From Pseudoglutamicibacter cumminsii (lineage in GTDB: Bacteria > Actinomycetota > Actinomycetes > Actinomycetales > Micrococcaceae): a stretch of DNA of 64,000 nucleotides. Shown here one piece after another: positions 59,952 through 64,000 of this stretch; within the stretch, counting starts at the first letter, position 1; the number at the start of each line of letters is the position of its first letter. The notes under the pieces were generated by a model. That model did no database searches, was not told the origin of the DNA, and worked only from the letters and a program-made list of their open reading frames with translations. The translations under genes and the position numbers were made by a program. The stretch lies in contig NZ_QFWG01000002.1 of assembly GCF_003143995.1 (NCBI RefSeq), forward strand, positions 248,001-312,000, given 5' to 3'.

Positions 59952-60764
59952 ATGGCTGATTCTGTGGTGCTTGATGCGAACCTTCCTGTGCAGGTTGTGG
60001 GGGAGGGGCCTGTCCCGCTCGTGTTTTTGCATGGTTTGATGGGGCGCGGCCGTAATTTTGTGTCGGTGGCGCGGGCGTTGTCTTCGGTGGCGACGTCGTA
60101 TCTGGTGGATCTCCCGAACCATGGAGCGGCCGCGTGGACGGATGAGTTCTCGTACGACCAGATGGCGGATTCGGTGGTCGCGACTATGAAAGCTCGTGGC
60201 GTGGATTCTGCTGTGGTGGTGGGGCATTCGATGGGTGGCAAGGTTGCGATGAAGGTCGCCCTGCGCCACGGGGATTTTGTGCGTGCTCTGGCGGTGATTG
60301 ATATTTCGCCGCGGCCTGCCGATTATGAGGCGCAAGATGCGCCGTTCAAGCACCTTTTGGACAGTGTGCTGTCACTTGATCTGAATGGTCTGGAATCTCG
60401 CAAGGATGCTGATGCGGCTCTGGCTTCCGAGGTGGAGGAGCCGGGCGTGAGAGCTTTCTTGTTGCAGAACCTGCAGCGTGAGGGTGATGGCTGGTCGTGG
60501 CAGCCGAATGTGGCGAGCTTCCGTTCGTGGCTGGGGAAGATTGGTGACTTCCCGAGCTCAAGCGATGATGTTCCGTATGGAGGCCCGGTGGTGTGGGTCG
60601 GTGGCGCAGATTCGGTTTACATCAGCGACGCCGATGTGCCGGTCATGAAGGAGCTGTTCCCTGCGGTGCGCAAGGTCATGGTCAAGGGTGCGGGGCACTG
60701 GGTGCATGCGGACCAGCCGGAGATCGTGATTCAGATCTTGGGCTGTGTTGTGCAGGGTGCGTGA
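59952..60764 (+). CDS. Alpha/beta-fold hydrolase
   Basis: 270 residues. F-L-H-G-L-M-G (oxyanion), nucleophile G-H-S-M-G-G and catalytic His in G-A-G-H-W-V-H-A-D; the acid is probably in V-G-G-A-D-S. It resembles YbfF-like esterases. TAGGCT lies six bases before the ATG, fitting leaderless translation. A structured element follows. Confidence 0.85.
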   Translation: MADSVVLDANLPVQVVGEGPVPLVFLHGLMGRGRNFVSVARALSSVATSYLVDLPNHGAAAWTDEFSYDQMADSVVATMKARGVDSAVVVGHSMGGKVAMKVALRHGDFVRALAVIDISPRPADYEAQDAPFKHLLDSVLSLDLNGLESRKDADAALASEVEEPGVRAFLLQNLQREGDGWSWQPNVASFRSWLGKIGDFPSSSDDVPYGGPVVWVGGADSVYISDADVPVMKELFPAVRKVMVKGAGHWVHADQPEIVIQILGCVVQGA

Positions 60765-60836
60765 CGTCTATCTCGTGAAGTTGAAGTCTGAAGTTGCTAT
60801 TTCTCAAGTGCTTTTATTTCAACTATCCGCTATGTG

Positions 60837-60894
60837 AGACGACTACCGTCCGAGGTGTCGGACCCGTCTGACAGTCCGAAGGGTCGGAGCGTCT
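60837..60894 (+). other. Cloverleaf-like double hairpin
   Basis: AGACG (60837-60841) pairs with CGTCT (60890-60894). It encloses GTCCGA-GGTG-TCGGAC (60848-60863) and TCCGA-AGGG-TCGGA (60875-60888). A short T-rich stretch follows. It lies in the gene-free gap 60765-61194. It may be a terminator or a structured RNA; it does not look like a tRNA. Confidence 0.45.
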
Positions 60895-61194
60895 TAGTTT
60901 TCGCGGATTTGCGCCACTTCTAAGGCGCGAAGTTGGGTGACGGTGGTGAATGTTTGGTGAAGTCTCGCAATTTATCAAACGTACATGTGTAATCCTGCTT
61001 CCTGTGAAGCTACTATGAGTAGTAATGGCTTCGGCTGAGCTATGCCCTGTCCGATCTGCCAAAAGTATCGACATAGTTTTGTTGCGGTGGGTTCCGCGAC
61101 GCGACGTGTGGATATGTCCCGTACCTCACGGGTGGGTGGGCGAATGCATGCTCTGCGATGGCCTGGAGTAGATACAAGAGAGGATCTCCAACTC

Positions 61195-64000
61195 ATGACC
61201 GAGAATAAGTCTCGCGGCATCTTTGGGCGTAGTGCGTTGCGCGCTGGTGCAGCTGGTCTGACCCTCGCGCTCGCGGCTTCGCTTGCGCCTGGTTTTATCA
61301 GCTGGAGCAACCCTGCCCCTGCGGCCGCTGCGCAAGACCCAATCGACTCCCCGGGTGACTGGCTGGGAAAGAAGACCGTTAACGGTAAGGTCTTCCTTGA
61401 CCGAGACGCCAACGTTGCCTCGGCTCAGAACGTTGATGAGCCACTTGCCGGTGTCAAGGTCTACGCTCAGTGGATCGATTACAACAACAAGAAGCAGCGT
61501 GGCGCCGTATCGCCCGTCTACACCACCCAGACCAAGGCTGATGGTACGTACACCATTAGTCTGCCGGACTGGACCGATGCGCTGGGGACTGTCCACAAGT
61601 GGGAAGCGACTGCTGGGCAGAAGCTCCGCATTTGGGCTGACAACCCGGACCCGAAGAACCTCCAGCTTGCGTTCGTTGAGGGTGACTCGGTGTTCGGTGG
61701 CCAGGGTGACCGTTACCTCGGTACGTGGAACGGTACGGTCGGAATCCAGCTCGCTGAGAACTACAACATCGCGTATCACGAACGTGATGTTGTCGAGGGT
61801 GGCCAGGATTGGCTGTACCTGCCTGAAGATAAGTCCACCACCGGTGAAGCTCACACAGGTGAAGGTTGGGTTCAGGGTCGGGTCTACTACGACCAGCGCG
61901 GTACCTTCGGTAACGATGTCTGGGATGGTCAGTATGAGAAGCGCTACGGCGATGTCGCTGTCCCTAAGGTGAAGATTCGCGGCTCCTATGTCCAGGATGA
62001 GGTCGCGCGTCGTTTCGATCAGTGGAAGAAAGACAATAAGGGCTACACTACTGAGGCCTTCCGTGCAGCGCAGAAGCAGATCATGGCCGAATACGAGGCC
62101 GAGACCGGCAAGAGCGCTATCGCCGAAACCGTCATCACCGAAACGGATAACGAAGGCAAATATCAGCTCCAGTTCAAGGGGCTGTATGGCGACGCCTACG
62201 ACTTCAAGGGCATTGTTCCTGCTGATAAGTTCGGTGAACTTGCCGGCAGCTCCACCGAAGGTAGCTGGCTCGCTGGCAACACGCGGTCGAAGCACATCAA
62301 CCAGGACTACATGTATGTCTCGCCGGTTCTTCCAGAGGGCGTTGACGCGAACATGGACTCTGTACAGAGCGCGATGTTCCAAGATGTGACTCGTGCCTCG
62401 ATGGTGCACACGGTCACAGACGGTGGGCCTCGTTCGAACTACGTGAATAGCCTCGACTTCCAGTTGCGTCAGACTTCACGCGGCTTCGATGTCACGCCGT
62501 ACAACACGACCGATAACCCGGCGGCTCCTGGTGACACCGCAAAGACTGATACGTTCGGTCTGATCCCGAACACTGGTCACGTGATCGTTTGGACTGACAG
62601 CGAGGGCAAGGAAGTTCACCGTTGCGAGGCGAACTCCGACAACCTCGGTGTGATTCCTTCGTGTGATTTCCAGGTTCCGGAAGACCTCGCTAAGGACACC
62701 CTGTACACCGCCACGGTATACAACGCGGCTAACGAGAAAACGCCTCTCATGGCTGACTCCTTCCTGGCCTACGTCGCTCCTGAATACAAGGAGACCGAGG
62801 TCAAGGTTGGCGAAGAGGCCACGGCTGAGCGCCCGGTCAACAAGAACGGCACCGCTGTTCCTGACTCCGCTAAGTTCGCTGCAGCAACCGCAGAGGACGT
62901 CAAGAACGCTCCTGAGTTCCAGAAGGCCGGCCTTCCGGAAGGTGTCGCTCCGCAGGACTGGGTCACCGTAAACGCTGATGGCACGCTGACCATCAAGCCG
63001 GGTGCCGACGTTAAGCCAGGTACGTACAACGTTCCGGTTAAGGTCACCTACGAAGATGGCACCACCAAGGTCATCAACGCACCTATCAAGGTCGTTGACG
63101 AGACCAAGCAGAGCGACGAGTTCGAGCCTGCTTACGAGGACAAGCTGGTTGTTCCTGGTGAGGAAACCAAGTCGTCCCCGACCTTCACTGACAAGGACGG
63201 TAAGGAAACCCAGGCTCCTGAGGGTTCAAAGTTCTCGATCCCTGAGGACTTCAAGGCTCCTGAAGGCTACGAAGTCAAGATTGACGAGAACACCGGTGAG
63301 ATCACCGTTACGTTCCCTGATAAGTCGAAGCTGAACAAGGACACCGTTGAGGAGTTCGATGTTCCTGTCACAGTGACCTACCCTGACGGCAGCACGGACA
63401 AGACGGACGCTAACTTCAAGCTGGACACTGACGGCGACGGCGATCCTGACGTCACGGATCCGGACGATGACGGTGACGGCATCCCGGACGAGGAAGACCA
63501 GAACCCGAAGGTTCCTGACCAGAACACGATCTACGAGCCTGCGTACGAGGACAAGCTGGTTGTTCCTGGTGAGGAAACCAAGTCGTCCCCATCCTTCACT
63601 GACAAGGACGGTAAGGACACCACGGCTCCTGAGGGTTCGAAGTTCTCGATCCCTGAGGACTTCGAGGCTCCTGAAGGCTACGTCGTTGAGATTGACGAGA
63701 ACACCGGTGAGATCACGGTTACGTTCCCTGATAAGTCGAAGCTGAACAAGGACACCGTTGAGGAGTTCGATGTTCCTGTCACGGTGACCTACCCGGATGG
63801 CACCAAGGATGAGGCTCCAGCTAAGTTCAAGCTGGACACCGACGGTGACGGCGATCCTGACGTCACGGATCCGGACGATGACGGTGACGGCATCCCGGAC
63901 GAGGAAGACCAGAACCCGAAGGTTCCTGACCAGAACACGATCTACGAGCCTGGTTACGAGGATGGTTCGGGTAAGCCAGGCGATGAGGTCAAGATCGACG
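61195..64000 (+). CDS. Large adhesin with Rib/YPDG-type repeats, truncated by window edge
   Basis: 935 residues are visible and the frame is open at the right edge. Signal peptide to about residue 46 (A-P-A-A-A-A). An N-terminal region has two SdrD-like B domains, with K-V-F-L-D-R-D-A and D-G-T-Y-T-I-S-L in the first. It is followed from about residue 530 by Rib/YPDG domains (V-T-V-T-Y-P-D-G) each ending in a thrombospondin type-3-like segment (D-T-D-G-D-G-D-P-D-V). GAGAGG precedes ATG 61195. Repeat units of 137 residues are almost identical. A cell-wall adhesin role is inferred; the C-terminal anchor lies outside the window. Confidence 0.88.
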   Translation, partial: MTENKSRGIFGRSALRAGAAGLTLALAASLAPGFISWSNPAPAAAAQDPIDSPGDWLGKKTVNGKVFLDRDANVASAQNVDEPLAGVKVYAQWIDYNNKKQRGAVSPVYTTQTKADGTYTISLPDWTDALGTVHKWEATAGQKLRIWADNPDPKNLQLAFVEGDSVFGGQGDRYLGTWNGTVGIQLAENYNIAYHERDVVEGGQDWLYLPEDKSTTGEAHTGEGWVQGRVYYDQRGTFGNDVWDGQYEKRYGDVAVPKVKIRGSYVQDEVARRFDQWKKDNKGYTTEAFRAAQKQIMAEYEAETGKSAIAETVITETDNEGKYQLQFKGLYGDAYDFKGIVPADKFGELAGSSTEGSWLAGNTRSKHINQDYMYVSPVLPEGVDANMDSVQSAMFQDVTRASMVHTVTDGGPRSNYVNSLDFQLRQTSRGFDVTPYNTTDNPAAPGDTAKTDTFGLIPNTGHVIVWTDSEGKEVHRCEANSDNLGVIPSCDFQVPEDLAKDTLYTATVYNAANEKTPLMADSFLAYVAPEYKETEVKVGEEATAERPVNKNGTAVPDSAKFAAATAEDVKNAPEFQKAGLPEGVAPQDWVTVNADGTLTIKPGADVKPGTYNVPVKVTYEDGTTKVINAPIKVVDETKQSDEFEPAYEDKLVVPGEETKSSPTFTDKDGKETQAPEGSKFSIPEDFKAPEGYEVKIDENTGEITVTFPDKSKLNKDTVEEFDVPVTVTYPDGSTDKTDANFKLDTDGDGDPDVTDPDDDGDGIPDEEDQNPKVPDQNTIYEPAYEDKLVVPGEETKSSPSFTDKDGKDTTAPEGSKFSIPEDFEAPEGYVVEIDENTGEITVTFPDKSKLNKDTVEEFDVPVTVTYPDGTKDEAPAKFKLDTDGDGDPDVTDPDDDGDGIPDEEDQNPKVPDQNTIYEPGYEDGSGKPGDEVKID
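63124..63945 (+). repeat. 411-bp near-identical tandem repeats in the adhesin
   Basis: Units begin at 63124, 63535 and 63946 (GAGCCTG-(C/G)(T/G)-TACGAGGA). The spacing is exactly 411 bp (137 codons). Each unit holds a Rib/YPDG domain and a thrombospondin type-3 stretch. Confidence 0.9.

Noticed and set aside
60837-60900. tRNA gene from cloverleaf shape
   Set aside because: There is no acceptor stem of normal length, no TPsiC sequence and only two inner arms.
63124-64000. CRISPR array from regular repeats
   Set aside because: Units are 411 bp, adjacent, in frame and coding; there are no spacers.

Overview
The window is high-GC actinobacterial DNA. The housekeeping genes, frequent GTG starts, a sorting signal of the LAxTG type (LAATG) and gene content such as xseA/xseB-ispH suggest Micrococcales, probably Micrococcaceae. 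The species cannot be decided from this window. Many genes appear to be read from leaderless transcripts: a TANNNT box lies 6-8 bases before the start codon.

Backbone left (1-14052): a 5-formyltetrahydrofolate cyclo-ligase cut by the window edge, a small membrane protein, alaA, xseB/xseA, a membrane protein, ispH, rmuC, a very large sortase-type surface metallophosphoesterase, and the GTPase/ATPase gene ychF.

Accessory block (14053-30105): about 16 kb sits directly behind ychF. A 24-bp copy of the ychF 3' end (coding V-E-F-R/K-F-N-V-stop) recurs at 17625, 19964, 28189 and 30106 and divides the block into four segments. Segment 1 has an ArsO-like flavin monooxygenase, a P1B-4 metal ATPase and a CmtR-type repressor. 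Segment 2 has a broken serine recombinase, erm(X) with its leader peptide, and a methyltransferase fragment. Segment 3 begins with a second recombinase stub and carries a Corynebacterium-like copper cluster: multicopper oxidase, CueP, CopRS, HMA chaperone, CopB ATPase and a DUF305 lipoprotein. Segment 4 has HigBA plus toxin-antitoxin debris. The simplest reading is repeated serine-integrase insertion at the ychF 3' end. This is the most notable structure in the window.

Second accessory stretch (30130-37625): an RHH/VOC pair, a membrane protein, an LLM-type flavin oxidoreductase, a cluster of intact and broken toxin-antitoxin genes (FitAB/VapBC, YefM-YoeB, and a three-gene RelE/Xre/Phd-like operon), a lipoprotein with an in-frame stop, and a second P1B-4 metal ATPase with a His-rich tail.

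Backbone right (37676-64000): a membrane protein, aspartate dehydrogenase, DUF488, GNAT and 2H-phosphoesterase genes, a two-permease ABC exporter, a Rieske ferredoxin with its reductase, two tandem copies of a lipoprotein plus OmpA-domain gene pair followed by a two-component system, an MFS exporter, a ZIP transporter, a patatin, an APC permease, an aldo/keto reductase, a Pro-rich surface protein, an alpha/beta hydrolase, and the first 2.8 kb of a large adhesin-like protein with near-identical 411-bp repeats that runs off the right edge.
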